From Thermoplasmata archaeon (GTDB lineage Archaea; Thermoplasmatota; Thermoplasmata; Thermoplasmatales; Thermoplasmataceae): a stretch of DNA of 64,000 bases. Shown here piece after piece: positions 44,692 to 54,082 of the stretch (positions are counted from its first letter, which is position 1; the number at the start of each line of letters is the position of its first letter). Under the pieces are notes generated by a model. The model was not told the DNA's origin, did no database searches, and saw only the letters and a program-made list of their open reading frames with translations. The stretch is taken from NCBI GenBank assembly GCA_021797735.1, contig JAJZZE010000052.1, positions 1 through 64,000 on the forward strand, read 5' to 3'. The position numbers and the translations under genes are program-made.

Positions 44692-47076
44692 ATGGAGATA
44701 TTAAATTATAACCTGGATTTTGATATAAATAGTGGGGATTTTACATATAGCTGTCATGAGATTATAAAATTACAGGGTAATGAGGAAAAATTAATTTTAA
44801 ACACATTAAATCTAAACATTAAGAAAATAACTGTAAACAAATCTATAAAAAACTACAAAGAGTTAAGGGAAAATCAGGAAATTGTTGTTGATGGCATAAT
44901 AACATCTGATGCAGTAGTTGAAATTAATTTTACGGGTAAAATACCGGAAGAACTACAGGGATTTTACAGGTCAAAAACGGATAATGGATATATGTTTTCA
45001 ACCCAGTTTGAATCAAGTGATGCAAGGAGATTATTTCTATGTATAGATCACCCCTCATACAAAGCAACGTTTGATATCTCAGTAACAGTAGATTCGAATT
45101 TAAAGGCAATATCCAATATGCCAGTTGAAAAGGAAGAAATAATAAACGGCAGAAAAAAAATAAAATTCTCACAGACACCAAAAATGTCCACATATTTATT
45201 ATATCTGGGAATAGCTGATTTTGATGAAAGGTCAATAAGGTTTGATGGCAACAAGGAACTAATTCTTGCCGCACCCAGAAACCATTTAGCAAAATCCGAT
45301 TATCCACTGGAGGTCGCAAAAAAATCAATAGAGTTTTATGAAAAGTATTTTGATATAGAATATCCACTGCCTAAAGAGCATTTAATAGCGGTTCCTGAAT
45401 TTGCTGCAGGTGCAATGGAAAACTGGGGAGCAATAACATTCAGGGAAATATACCTTTATTTAGATGAATATAGTGGAAGTAGAACAAAAAAATTAATAGG
45501 GGAAGTCATAGCGCATGAACTTGCACACCAGTGGTTCGGTGATCTGGTAACAATGAAATGGTGGGATGATTTATGGTTAAATGAAAGTTTTGCAACGTTT
45601 ATGTCATATAAAACAATAGACCATTTATACCCCGAATATGATATGTTTTCAGATCTTTTAGCGATGGAAACATCCGGTGCTTTACTGGGTGATTCATTAA
45701 TAAATTCGCATCCTATAGAGGTTGAGGTTAAAAAACCAGATGATGTTTCACAGATCTTTGATGAAATAAGCTATGGCAAAGGTGGAAGTATATTAAGAAT
45801 GATCAACTCATTTGTAACCGATGAAGTATTTAAAAAGGGTTTAAATTTATATTTAAATAATTTCAAATATAGAAATGCTGAAGGTTCGGACCTGTGGGAA
45901 TATGTAGGCAAAGTTTCGGATCAACCTGTAAGAGGTGTTATGGAATCATTTATAAAACAGGTTGGATATCCAATCATAGAAGCAGATATAGATGATAACA
46001 GAATAAAATTAAATCAGTACAGGTTTTTATTGAACGGTAAGAAACAGATAATGAAATGGAAAATACCGTTGACAGTAAAATATAAAAATGGTAATGAAAG
46101 TATTTTATTTGATACTGAGACAATGGATATTGACTACAGTGATAGCTTTATAAAATTAAACGATGATGAAACTGGATTTTACAGGGTATTATATTCAGAT
46201 GAATTATATAAAAACATATTTGATAAAATAGATTTATTGAGCAATAAGGATATATTTGGAATAATGAATGATTATTATTCATTTTTATTATCAGGTAAAA
46301 TAAGCCTTGACAGGTATATAGAAACTGTAAAGCATTTTATGCATCTAAATAACCCCTTAATTGTAACTGAGATATCAAACGAATTATTCTCATTATATAC
46401 AATATATGAGAATAAAAAAATTATTGAAATTAACAACAAATTTCTGGGTGATAAACTAAAGGTATTATCCGCAAAAAAGGAGAATGAGGATATAAATATA
46501 TCGATATTGAGGGGTGTAATAGGTTACAGGTATGCAATAATAAATAAAGAGTATGCAGAAAAACTGAAAGATGAAATTGATAACATTCAGGATATTGACC
46601 CGGATATGAGACTATCCGTTATTACAGCCTATGCAATTGCAACAAACGATATTAAAAAATTAGAGGATTTATTTAACAAATCCGGTAATGACGAGGATAA
46701 AATAAGAATAATAAATGCAATGGCATGGCTTAACGGAAAGGAAAATTTTGATGAGATAAGCAATTTAATAGAAACACACGGAATAAAAATACAGGATTCA
46801 ATGAGGTATTATATCTCGGCATCGTTGAACAAAAACCTGAGGGAATACCTGTACAATAGTTTTGAAAAAATAGTAAATAACCACCAGAAATACTTTGCGG
46901 GGTCAGGAAGTACATCAAGGTTAATAGAAAATATAATCCCCCTTATAGGTTTAAAGCATATAAATGAAATAGAAGAAAAATTAAATAATCTCAGCATAAG
47001 GGAAGCAACAAGGGGAATCAGGAAAGGCATGGAATACCTGAATATATATAATAATTTAATTCAAAAAATAAATTAA
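44692..47076 (+). CDS. M1-family aminopeptidase (tricorn-interacting factor F2/F3-like)
   Basis: 794 residues. Zinc-binding HELAHQ with the second Glu in LNESF, and the substrate-anchoring GAMENWG, define an active M1 gluzincin. The N-terminal beta domain is residues 1-175, catalytic 175-410, then a beta sandwich and a C-terminal helical array. In Thermoplasma, factors F2 and F3 take peptides released by the tricorn protease to free amino acids. The length fits F2/F3. It stands alone and converges on the pmbA-type gene with a two-base gap. Confidence 0.93.
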   Translation: MEILNYNLDFDINSGDFTYSCHEIIKLQGNEEKLILNTLNLNIKKITVNKSIKNYKELRENQEIVVDGIITSDAVVEINFTGKIPEELQGFYRSKTDNGYMFSTQFESSDARRLFLCIDHPSYKATFDISVTVDSNLKAISNMPVEKEEIINGRKKIKFSQTPKMSTYLLYLGIADFDERSIRFDGNKELILAAPRNHLAKSDYPLEVAKKSIEFYEKYFDIEYPLPKEHLIAVPEFAAGAMENWGAITFREIYLYLDEYSGSRTKKLIGEVIAHELAHQWFGDLVTMKWWDDLWLNESFATFMSYKTIDHLYPEYDMFSDLLAMETSGALLGDSLINSHPIEVEVKKPDDVSQIFDEISYGKGGSILRMINSFVTDEVFKKGLNLYLNNFKYRNAEGSDLWEYVGKVSDQPVRGVMESFIKQVGYPIIEADIDDNRIKLNQYRFLLNGKKQIMKWKIPLTVKYKNGNESILFDTETMDIDYSDSFIKLNDDETGFYRVLYSDELYKNIFDKIDLLSNKDIFGIMNDYYSFLLSGKISLDRYIETVKHFMHLNNPLIVTEISNELFSLYTIYENKKIIEINNKFLGDKLKVLSAKKENEDINISILRGVIGYRYAIINKEYAEKLKDEIDNIQDIDPDMRLSVITAYAIATNDIKKLEDLFNKSGNDEDKIRIINAMAWLNGKENFDEISNLIETHGIKIQDSMRYYISASLNKNLREYLYNSFEKIVNNHQKYFAGSGSTSRLIENIIPLIGLKHINEIEEKLNNLSIREATRGIRKGMEYLNIYNNLIQKIN

Positions 47077-47078
47077 AA

Positions 47079-48368
47079 TTAAAAACCTTTTGTTATGTTA
47101 ATGTTTTCGGCCTTAACCGATGGCATTATTGATGAATGGATCTCATCCCACCATTTTACATATTTTTCCTCGTTTGATATCTCTGTTATATTTTTTAATA
47201 TATTTAATATTGAATCACTTATCCTTATTCCAGAAACATTACCCTTTATTTCCCCATTTTTTACCAGGAAAACTCCATCCCTTGGAACGGTTGAAAATGT
47301 GCCGGTTCTTTCATCCTGAAACCTTGTGTACCATGAGTTATTTATATATAACCCACTGTCCATTGAGCTTATCATATCATTGATATCCTTATTTCCTTTT
47401 TCCATATGTATCTGCCACGGTGACGGTGATATTATTCCAGCATTTCCAGTAGTCTTTACGCCTGCCTTTCTGGCAGTTGAATATGAATGCATATAATTTT
47501 TTAATGTACCGTTGCTTATTAAATCAAGCTTTTCTGTCATTGTGCCCTCCTCATCAACAGGTGTAAAGCCTATACCATTTTTATTCAGTGGGTCATCGTA
47601 TAGATTCACGTTCTTCGATGCAATGTTTTCATTTAATTTACCTATAAATGGACTTAATCCGGAATCAATATCAAAATATGATAAAAATCCTATGTTATAT
47701 GTTAATATTGTTCCAATAAGATATGGTGACATTAAAACATCATACTTCCCCTCATTTATATCTATTTTATTATTTCCATTTAAAGCTGTTTCTGCCGCAT
47801 TTTCACCTATTTTATAGGGATCTATATTTTTTACCGCATCAATTCCATAGTGCAGGCCTTCCTGACCTGAATAATCTCCCTTAAATGATCTTAAAACTAT
47901 CTCTATTCCCGAGTTATAATAGGTTTCATCATTATAATTTGTTTTTATTCTTGTTTTTGCATAATTTTTATATATTAATCCTGCGTTTTGATCTGTTTTA
48001 TTTTTTAATGATGCATCTATTAATTGCTGTGATAAATCATAGATATCCACCTCATCAATATCCTCTTCCCCTGAACTGTAATTATAATGCTCCGGATTTA
48101 TGCCGTAATATGAGGGGTTGTCAGGAATCATATTCAGCGTTTTATCTATTTTTTCTATGTAATAATCTATATTATTATAATCTTTTATTAAAATATCCAT
48201 GGTTTTTTTATTTCTGGATGCAAATACATCTGTATAACTTTCCTCCCAGTTGTTGAATAGATCCATTGAATTATTTGAAAACCTCAACTCCTTTATATTT
48301 TCATAATTTTCGGCTATTGCAAATTCATCACATACATTTTTCAATTTTTTCGTTAATTCCTCTATCAT
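47079..48368 (-). CDS. pmbA: TldE/PmbA-family metalloprotease partner
   Basis: 429 residues from ATG 48368, chosen because GAGG lies about eight bases upstream; the frame is open to 48434, but that extension looks non-coding. Family marks are the C-terminal SPSPWQIHMEKG and GVFLVKNGEIKGNVSGIRIS. The HExxxH zinc motif of TldD is absent, as normal for this subunit. TldD and TldE form a heterodimeric zinc protease acting on unfolded small peptides. tldD is upstream on the same strand but the two are separated by a transposon remnant. Confidence 0.85.
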   Translation of the reverse strand: MIEELTKKLKNVCDEFAIAENYENIKELRFSNNSMDLFNNWEESYTDVFASRNKKTMDILIKDYNNIDYYIEKIDKTLNMIPDNPSYYGINPEHYNYSSGEEDIDEVDIYDLSQQLIDASLKNKTDQNAGLIYKNYAKTRIKTNYNDETYYNSGIEIVLRSFKGDYSGQEGLHYGIDAVKNIDPYKIGENAAETALNGNNKIDINEGKYDVLMSPYLIGTILTYNIGFLSYFDIDSGLSPFIGKLNENIASKNVNLYDDPLNKNGIGFTPVDEEGTMTEKLDLISNGTLKNYMHSYSTARKAGVKTTGNAGIISPSPWQIHMEKGNKDINDMISSMDSGLYINNSWYTRFQDERTGTFSTVPRDGVFLVKNGEIKGNVSGIRISDSILNILKNITEISNEEKYVKWWDEIHSSIMPSVKAENINITKGF

Positions 48369-48532
48369 CTGATCGTCCTCATAGCTACCGCTCTCTTCCT
48401 GGGCTGGAGACGGAATTTTACCCCTCCACCACACTTTATTAACCCTGCTTTTATTACATTTACATACATCTTTTACCCCTCTTTTTAATAATCACCGTTG
48501 TTAGCATTAATGGTTTGTTTCGCATATTTAAA

Positions 48533-48665
48533 ACGGGAACCTACGGATCCCGTCCAGTCATGCCTGACCACCTCTCTGTTTAACGACTTTAATACTTTTC
48601 AAAGTTTCCCAATCAACTCCTGCATTCCCCTCATGGAACGGACCCACGGTTTTAGTTGTGGGCAG
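48533..48665 (-). pseudogene. Remnant of an IS200/IS605-type TnpB 3' end
   Basis: On the minus strand a frame running to TGA at 48558-48560 encodes a tail with TVGPFHEGNAGVDWETLK and ending KQRGGQA, in the style of archaeal TnpB C-termini. It is followed by a hairpin, ACGGGA/TCCCGT plus CC/GG (48533-48553), like the right end of such elements, where the guide RNA of TnpB is also encoded. Another stem is formed by CCCAC/GTGGG around 48648-48662. The rest of the transposase is missing. The remnant lies between tldD and pmbA. Confidence 0.45.
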
Positions 48666-48674
48666 TTTATAATA

Positions 48675-50051
48675 TCATTTCATGAAAACATTTTTTAACC
48701 GTATGTGTGGTCCACCCATCCATACTTCAACTCCCTGTTCCGGATCTCCCTTTCCGCAGGTACCCGCATTAAATCTCAGGTCATTGCCTATTGCATCTAT
48801 TGAGGAATAAAACTTGACGGTATTTGTTTCCAGTACGGGCCTTCTTATCTGTTCTTTGATTTCACCATTTTCTATTAAATATGCTTCCTTGCCAACATAT
48901 TTTTCATTGAATCTTACATCATCTATATTCCATTCGGTAAAATTTTTCATATAAATTCCATGCTTTATATCCTCAATCAATTCGTCGAATTTGTAATCTT
49001 TAGGTTCTATATATGTAGTGCTCATCCTGGCCAATGGCTCCATATCCCATGATGATGACCTGCCACCACCATTTGGTTCTGAATTGCTTATTGCGGCACT
49101 TTCCCTGTTGAGTATAAATTCATTTGTATAACCATTTTTATATAGCTCCCTTTTTCTGGCTTTTGTACCCTCATCATCGTATAGATAATATCCATAACTA
49201 TCGTGCATTGTCGGGTCGTCAACAACATTTACTATATCGGAACCCACTTTTAACGGATAATTATCAGGTTTTATAAAGGATCCACCTGCCTGTGCTGATT
49301 CACGGCCTATTATCCTGTCATATTCCATTGGGTGCCCGCATGATTCATGCGCTACTATACCTGAAACTTCTGGACCAGCGATTAAATCATAATTGCCTGG
49401 CTGTATATGTTTTGCCTTTATTGATTTTTTTAAGCTTTTTATATCATTTTTTATATCATCATTCAGGTCAATGCTATCAAAATATTCATATCCCGTGGTA
49501 GCACCGTACTCTTCAAACGATTGTTCAAATTCATTATCCTCTATTACGCCTAGCATATAAACGTAAAAAATTCTTGAATATTCTGATCTTATATCGGAGC
49601 CGTATGAGTTTTTATATATCTGTTTTACCCGTTCATCACTTAAATGGTTTATTCTTATCCTTGCATCCAGGGATTCCATTAGCTTATCGTTATCACTTAA
49701 AAAGGATATTTTGTCATTATCAGAAACATTTTCTACCTTTTTTATTCCAGTTTTTGACCATGAATATTTTATATTCCCATTTTTGTTTATTCTGTTTTTC
49801 CCTTTCAGCAATGACTTTTTTAATATATTATCAATGACACCCTTTGCATTATCAAAGTTTTCTGTTGAAACAAATCCCATAGCTATTGAGTTATTAACAC
49901 ATCTTATTGCATATCCCTGATCTTTACTGAAATCTATTCCCATGAATTCTCCATTTTTATATGCCATGGAATTATTTTCGGTTTCCATGTACCTGACATC
50001 ACAGTAATCAGATCTGTTAGACAAATAATTTAAAATTTCATCAATTATCAT
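48675..50051 (-). CDS. tldD: TldD-family zinc metalloprotease
   Basis: 458 residues with the zinc-binding motif HESCGHPMEYDR (HExxxH plus Glu) and the family stretches GGRSSSWDMEPLARM and NAGTCGKGDP. It is the catalytic subunit of the TldD/TldE protease. Its start codon lies two bases after the stop of the CBS-domain gene, so it belongs to an operon of SHMT, CBS protein, tldD and pmbA. The fragment of TnpB follows its stop. Confidence 0.92.
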   Translation of the reverse strand: MIIDEILNYLSNRSDYCDVRYMETENNSMAYKNGEFMGIDFSKDQGYAIRCVNNSIAMGFVSTENFDNAKGVIDNILKKSLLKGKNRINKNGNIKYSWSKTGIKKVENVSDNDKISFLSDNDKLMESLDARIRINHLSDERVKQIYKNSYGSDIRSEYSRIFYVYMLGVIEDNEFEQSFEEYGATTGYEYFDSIDLNDDIKNDIKSLKKSIKAKHIQPGNYDLIAGPEVSGIVAHESCGHPMEYDRIIGRESAQAGGSFIKPDNYPLKVGSDIVNVVDDPTMHDSYGYYLYDDEGTKARKRELYKNGYTNEFILNRESAAISNSEPNGGGRSSSWDMEPLARMSTTYIEPKDYKFDELIEDIKHGIYMKNFTEWNIDDVRFNEKYVGKEAYLIENGEIKEQIRRPVLETNTVKFYSSIDAIGNDLRFNAGTCGKGDPEQGVEVWMGGPHIRLKNVFMK

Positions 50052-50053
50052 AT

Positions 50054-51133
50054 TTATTTGCCCTTTAGTTTTGTTTCATATCTGTCCAGTATATTTTTTA
50101 TGCATCTTCCATAATTATAACTGGAATCATCTAAATCCAGGTGTATTTTTGGTGTTATAAATTTTGTTCTTACCGAATATTTGCCCTTTCCCTCGGTTTT
50201 ATATTTTCTTACATTAAATAGTAATTTGCCACCACTGCCTGTTATTCTGGATATATTGTTTATGAATTTGTCAGCAAGAAAATACGTTATATCATATAAA
50301 TCACGGTCATCCTCATTTAATCCAGAAATTTCTATGAAAAATCCCTCCTCATTTTCTGTTTCCATGGAATTCAGAATATCCATTATTCCAACTACACCGG
50401 TTATTTTTGAATCTCTGTCTGTTATGGGCATAATATGAAGATGGTTTTTTATCATTAAATTCGACGTTTCTGTTATATCTGCATCCTCCGTTGAACTTAT
50501 TGAATTACTCATTAATGATTTTGCTGTTATTTCAATCTTTGATTTTCCTGAGGTAAACTCACCATAACTTATTTTCTGTTTATCCATTATTATATTATTT
50601 ATTATATCTTTTAATCTCAGTATTCCGGTTAATTTACCATTTTTTGTTACAGGAATTTCATATTCATCAAGGCTCCTGATTTTTTCTGTGGAACTTTCAA
50701 TTTCCTCGTCCTCATCAACGGTTATAACATCCGAAGTCATTATTTCATAATTTTTTATTGAATTACCATTATTAATTATTCCATTCAGATTCCTTATTAT
50801 ATCAATTCTTGTTAGAATTCCAGTTAATTTATCCTTATTGAATACAGGTAATGAATTTAACCCACTTTCCTTTATAAGTTTAACAGCATCAACAACCTCT
50901 GATTTTTCATCAATTTTCGGGGTATTTATTGAAAAATTATATACCCTGGAAGTCGTTCTTACACTACCTCTTCTCAATATGTTTTTATACGTTAACATTG
51001 CAACATACTTATTTCCGGACATTACAGGCAATTGCTGTATATCATTCTCTCTCATTTTTGAAATAGCCTCTGAGATCTTTGCATCCGGATCTATTGTTAT
51101 TAAATCCCGTTTCATTATTTCTTTTACTTCCAT
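50054..51133 (-). CDS. Four-CBS-domain protein with HPF-like C-terminus
   Basis: 359 residues. Four CBS repeats occupy about 1-60, 65-118, 128-183 and 203-257, each with the I/V-T-V-D-x-D type start and G-I/V-L/V-x-x-x-D end, and likely bind adenine nucleotides. Residues 265-359 form an alpha/beta tail (KYSVRTKFITPKIHLDLDD, then CIKNILDRYETKLKGK) that resembles hibernation-promoting factor. A nucleotide-sensing ribosome hibernation role is inference; other CBS proteins regulate transport or metabolism. It lies between SHMT and tldD with four- and two-base gaps. Confidence 0.8.
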   Translation of the reverse strand: MEVKEIMKRDLITIDPDAKISEAISKMRENDIQQLPVMSGNKYVAMLTYKNILRRGSVRTTSRVYNFSINTPKIDEKSEVVDAVKLIKESGLNSLPVFNKDKLTGILTRIDIIRNLNGIINNGNSIKNYEIMTSDVITVDEDEEIESSTEKIRSLDEYEIPVTKNGKLTGILRLKDIINNIIMDKQKISYGEFTSGKSKIEITAKSLMSNSISSTEDADITETSNLMIKNHLHIMPITDRDSKITGVVGIMDILNSMETENEEGFFIEISGLNEDDRDLYDITYFLADKFINNISRITGSGGKLLFNVRKYKTEGKGKYSVRTKFITPKIHLDLDDSSYNYGRCIKNILDRYETKLKGK

Positions 51134-51137
51134 TCTA

Positions 51138-52295
51138 TCACCAGTATTTAAGTTCCTTTCTGTCTATCATACTGTTAATTTCATTGTTAATATTTAATTT
51201 ATTGTATGTGTCATTAATTATATATGCAATCTCATTCATATCATTTATATTATACCGTGTTATTTCCTGTGTCCCTATTCTTCCAAACCTATCTATTATT
51301 ATTTTATTTCTCTCCATTTCCTCAGAGAAAGTTAAAAAACTATAACCTTTTTCACTTAAAAATTTTTCATCCAGTAATATCTGATGCGTTTCACTTATTT
51401 CCGATCCATCCAGCAATTTAAATTTTAATTCATTCAGGGCTTTTATTAATTCCCCGGTATTTTTTACAACATTTTTTGCATATTTATCACCGTATTTTAG
51501 CATCTCCTCAACTGATACTGACAGTGCCGCAACCCTTGATAAATTTATATTATCCATGGTTTTAAATATCGTATTGTTCACTATTTTATCATATATCTCA
51601 TCGTTATCCGTTAATATTATACCACCCTGTGGACCAAAAAATGTTTTGTGTGTTGATCCGAATAATATATCAGAATATTTCAGGGCATCGGTCTGAAAGG
51701 CATTGCCTGCGATTAATCCCATAACATGTGACCCATCGTAAACAACACCTGAGTTATATTTTTCCGCTATTTCATGTATTCTTTTCATATCATATGATTT
51801 TATAAACATGGACTGGCCCAGAATTACCGTACCTATTTTATTTGTTTTTACTGATTTCTCAAGCTCATCATAATCTATGCTGAAGTTTTTATATGGTATT
51901 TTATATGTTCTGAATCCAATTACCCTTTCAAGGTTACTGTTTGTGTATCCCGGATAACCGCCATCCTCCTCAGAAACTGCAGCAACGTTTTTATTATTAT
52001 TTATAATGCTTAATAATGATATTTCTGAGGCTATATGGCCACTCAGTGGTCTTGATTCGGAGAACCCTGCATTAAATAATTTTTTAACGTTATACTCCAG
52101 TAATTTTAATATTTCATCAAAATAAAGTGTTCCGCCATATGCATTATAGTTTTCAATTTTTAATGAATACCTTGATGCCATATCCGATGATAATGCCATT
52201 TTTGCATTGGGGCTTAAAACATTTTCTGACGCCTGCATATTTAAAACATTTTTTCTGTATTCATTATATTTTTTTATATAATACATGGAATCCAT
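51138..52295 (-). CDS. glyA: Serine hydroxymethyltransferase
   Basis: 385 residues. The PLP Lys is in FGSTHKTFFGPQGG; YDGSHVMGLIAG carries the Asp and His that hold PLP; and NLSRVAALSVSVEEM follows. It interconverts serine and glycine, moving one carbon to a tetrahydropterin. The protein is somewhat shorter than the approximately 420-residue norm, mainly in the C-terminal domain. It heads the minus-strand run with the CBS protein, tldD and pmbA. A link to gcvPA/gcvPB is metabolic, not positional. Confidence 0.92.
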   Translation of the reverse strand: MDSMYYIKKYNEYRKNVLNMQASENVLSPNAKMALSSDMASRYSLKIENYNAYGGTLYFDEILKLLEYNVKKLFNAGFSESRPLSGHIASEISLLSIINNNKNVAAVSEEDGGYPGYTNSNLERVIGFRTYKIPYKNFSIDYDELEKSVKTNKIGTVILGQSMFIKSYDMKRIHEIAEKYNSGVVYDGSHVMGLIAGNAFQTDALKYSDILFGSTHKTFFGPQGGIILTDNDEIYDKIVNNTIFKTMDNINLSRVAALSVSVEEMLKYGDKYAKNVVKNTGELIKALNELKFKLLDGSEISETHQILLDEKFLSEKGYSFLTFSEEMERNKIIIDRFGRIGTQEITRYNINDMNEIAYIINDTYNKLNINNEINSMIDRKELKYW

Positions 52296-52417
52296 TTCTG
52301 TATATCATGTATAATGTCTTATATTTTATGCTTGATCTTTCAGGATAGAAGCTATATAATGCCAGTACCATAATACTGGATATGGAAAAACAACACAAAA
52401 CCAGTAGAATACAATAC

Positions 52418-52444
52418 TACGTGAAAAGTTTAATTTTTCACGTA
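52418..52444. terminator. Perfect 10-bp hairpin upstream of glyA
   Basis: Arms TACGTGAAAA and TTTTCACGTA with a seven-base loop, followed on the plus strand by ATTTTTA. It could be a terminator, an operator, or a boundary of the adjacent candidate RNA. The strand is undecided. Confidence 0.4.
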
Positions 52445-52451
52445 TTTTTAT

Positions 52452-52510
52452 GGTGCCTTCAGGGATGATAACCTGTATACATATTCACTGCCAGTGATAC
52501 TCACAGCACC
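52452..52510. ncRNA. Candidate three-way-junction RNA
   Basis: A closing stem GGTGC/GCACC surrounds two hairpins: CAGG/CCTG with loop GATGATAA and TCACT/AGTGA with loop GCC. The 59-base unit is GC-richer than its surroundings and lies just after a perfect 10-bp hairpin. It resembles a small structured RNA or a leader element for the PLD gene 54 bases downstream. No known family is recognised; the strand is uncertain. Confidence 0.3.
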
Positions 52511-52563
52511 GGTTAGTTACATATAATAGAAAGATTAATATTTTATAATTTTTATACAGATAT

Positions 52564-53514
52564 ATGGTAAATAAATTATATGTTGAACCCGATGCCGGTG
52601 TAGGGCCATTAATAAAATTTATTAGAAACAGTAACAAATTTTTATATATAAATTCTTATTTAATTGACGATCCAAAAATTCTGGAAAGTATTTCCGGTGC
52701 AGTTAAAAGAAAGATAGATGTTAAAATAATTGTTGATGGCAGACCATATGGCATAAATGGAGATGATGGTACCCACGATGAAATAAAAACATTGAAAAAT
52801 ACAGGTGCAGAGGTAAAAATAGCCCCTCCAAGGTTTGAGGCAAAGAATGTCTTTGACCATGCCAAATATATGCTAACATCAAACAGGGCAGATATTGGAA
52901 CATTAAATTTTACCGAAGCGGCCTTTTCAAAAAATAGGGAATATTTCTTTATAACGGATAATAAAAATGTAATAAAGGCTTTAGAAAAAATATTTTTATC
53001 AGATTTTAATGACAAACATGCAGGTGAAGATCCAAGGAAATACCTTATTGTTTCTCCCGGGTCAGAGAAGAATTTACAGGATTTTATGGAAAAAGAGAAA
53101 AAAATTTTTATTGAAACCGAGGAAATGGGAGATGACGAAAACATCATAAACACAATTATGAAAAAGGGAAAAAAGGCAAGGGTGATAGTACCGGACACAG
53201 TTTCACCAACTGATATATCAAATTTAAAGAAATTAAAAAAGAACGGTGTAAAAATAAAATATATGCCTGCAAATAAATTATATATGCATGCAAAAACCAT
53301 AATAGGGAAAAAGGCGTTCATTGGATCAGAAAATTTTACAAAATCAAGTTTAAATAGAAACAGGGAGGTAGGCATTATATTGAATAAACACCACTCCATT
53401 TCAGTTTTAAAGGACTCCTTTTCACAGGACTGGAAGAATGCATCAAAGAGCATTAAAAAGGCAAAATATCAGGCATCGGCATCAAAGGATAAAAAGAGTA
53501 AGGATTATGATTAA
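52564..53514 (+). CDS. Phospholipase D-superfamily protein
   Basis: 316 residues with two HKD half-sites: FDHAKYMLTSN, then GTLNFTEAAF; and YMHAKTIIGKKAFIGSENF, the second closer to consensus H-x-K-x4-x6-G-S-x-N. A paired-lobe PLD fold is expected, acting on a phosphodiester of lipid or nucleic acid. There is no signal peptide, so it is probably cytoplasmic, favouring a nuclease or a cytosolic phosphodiesterase over a secreted lipase. It is a single gene whose end overlaps the convergent small gene by four bases. The C-terminus is Lys-rich. Confidence 0.83.
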   Translation: MVNKLYVEPDAGVGPLIKFIRNSNKFLYINSYLIDDPKILESISGAVKRKIDVKIIVDGRPYGINGDDGTHDEIKTLKNTGAEVKIAPPRFEAKNVFDHAKYMLTSNRADIGTLNFTEAAFSKNREYFFITDNKNVIKALEKIFLSDFNDKHAGEDPRKYLIVSPGSEKNLQDFMEKEKKIFIETEEMGDDENIINTIMKKGKKARVIVPDTVSPTDISNLKKLKKNGVKIKYMPANKLYMHAKTIIGKKAFIGSENFTKSSLNRNREVGIILNKHHSISVLKDSFSQDWKNASKSIKKAKYQASASKDKKSKDYD

Positions 53515-53879
53515 GTTATATCATCAAAATCCTGAAAATAAACAGTAATTAGCTCATTATTTTTTATTGTTATACGGTTATCAAAAATTTCCTGTATTTT
53601 ACCATTTTTAATTCCCTCCTTTTTTGTCATTATTTCTATGTTTCCAGATAATGGTACCTCCTTTATTTCATTAATTTCATCCTTATTTATTATTGAGGGT
53701 GTATGCATGGGGTTATTATTAATATAAAATTTTAACGGCAAATCCATTATTATTTCAGTTTTTGAAACGGACCTTATAGTTCCTGTATATGCCATACCGG
53801 ATGTTTTTATTAAATATATAAAATCCAGTTTATTGGCGGTGAAATTATTTAAAAATTCATTATACGTGTAGATTCTCAT
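53511..53879 (-). CDS. Hypothetical beta-rich protein
   Basis: 122 residues, soluble, with repeated short beta-type segments (TGTIRSVSKTEIIMDLPL, then IQEIFDNRITIKNNEL) that suggest one or two small barrels; no family is recognised. It converges on the PLD-superfamily gene with a four-base overlap. TATA-like sequence lies upstream at about 53895-53905. Composition and codon use match neighbours, so it is likely a real gene. Confidence 0.6.
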   Translation of the reverse strand: MRIYTYNEFLNNFTANKLDFIYLIKTSGMAYTGTIRSVSKTEIIMDLPLKFYINNNPMHTPSIINKDEINEIKEVPLSGNIEIMTKKEGIKNGKIQEIFDNRITIKNNELITVYFQDFDDIT

Positions 53880-54010
53880 AATTCGTTATATAATTTTTAT
53901 ATTAAATTCTATTGTTAATGGAGTCCTGTAAGGCTCTTAATTAATACAGTCTCTAACAGCATAAAAAAACATTACCATCATTTTATACCAGAATACAGTG
54001 GTAAATGGTA

Positions 54011-54082
54011 TGGACTCAAGGGGATTTGAACCCCTGCCCTCTTCCATGCCAAGGAAGCGATCTACCGCTGATCTATGAGCCC
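54011..54082 (-). tRNA. tRNA-Ala (GGC)
   Basis: A 72-base tRNA. The anticodon stem CTTCC/GGAAG closes loop TTGGCAT, giving GGC. The acceptor stem GGGCTCA/TGAGTCC has one G-U pair. The usual alanine identity G3-U70 pair is seen: the third base G faces T. The discriminator is A at 54011. Confidence 0.96.

Noticed and set aside
48369-48434. N-terminal extension of the PmbA homologue
   Set aside because: A ribosome-binding site and family length favour ATG 48368; the extension (WWRGKIPSPAQEE) is unlike other PmbA starts.
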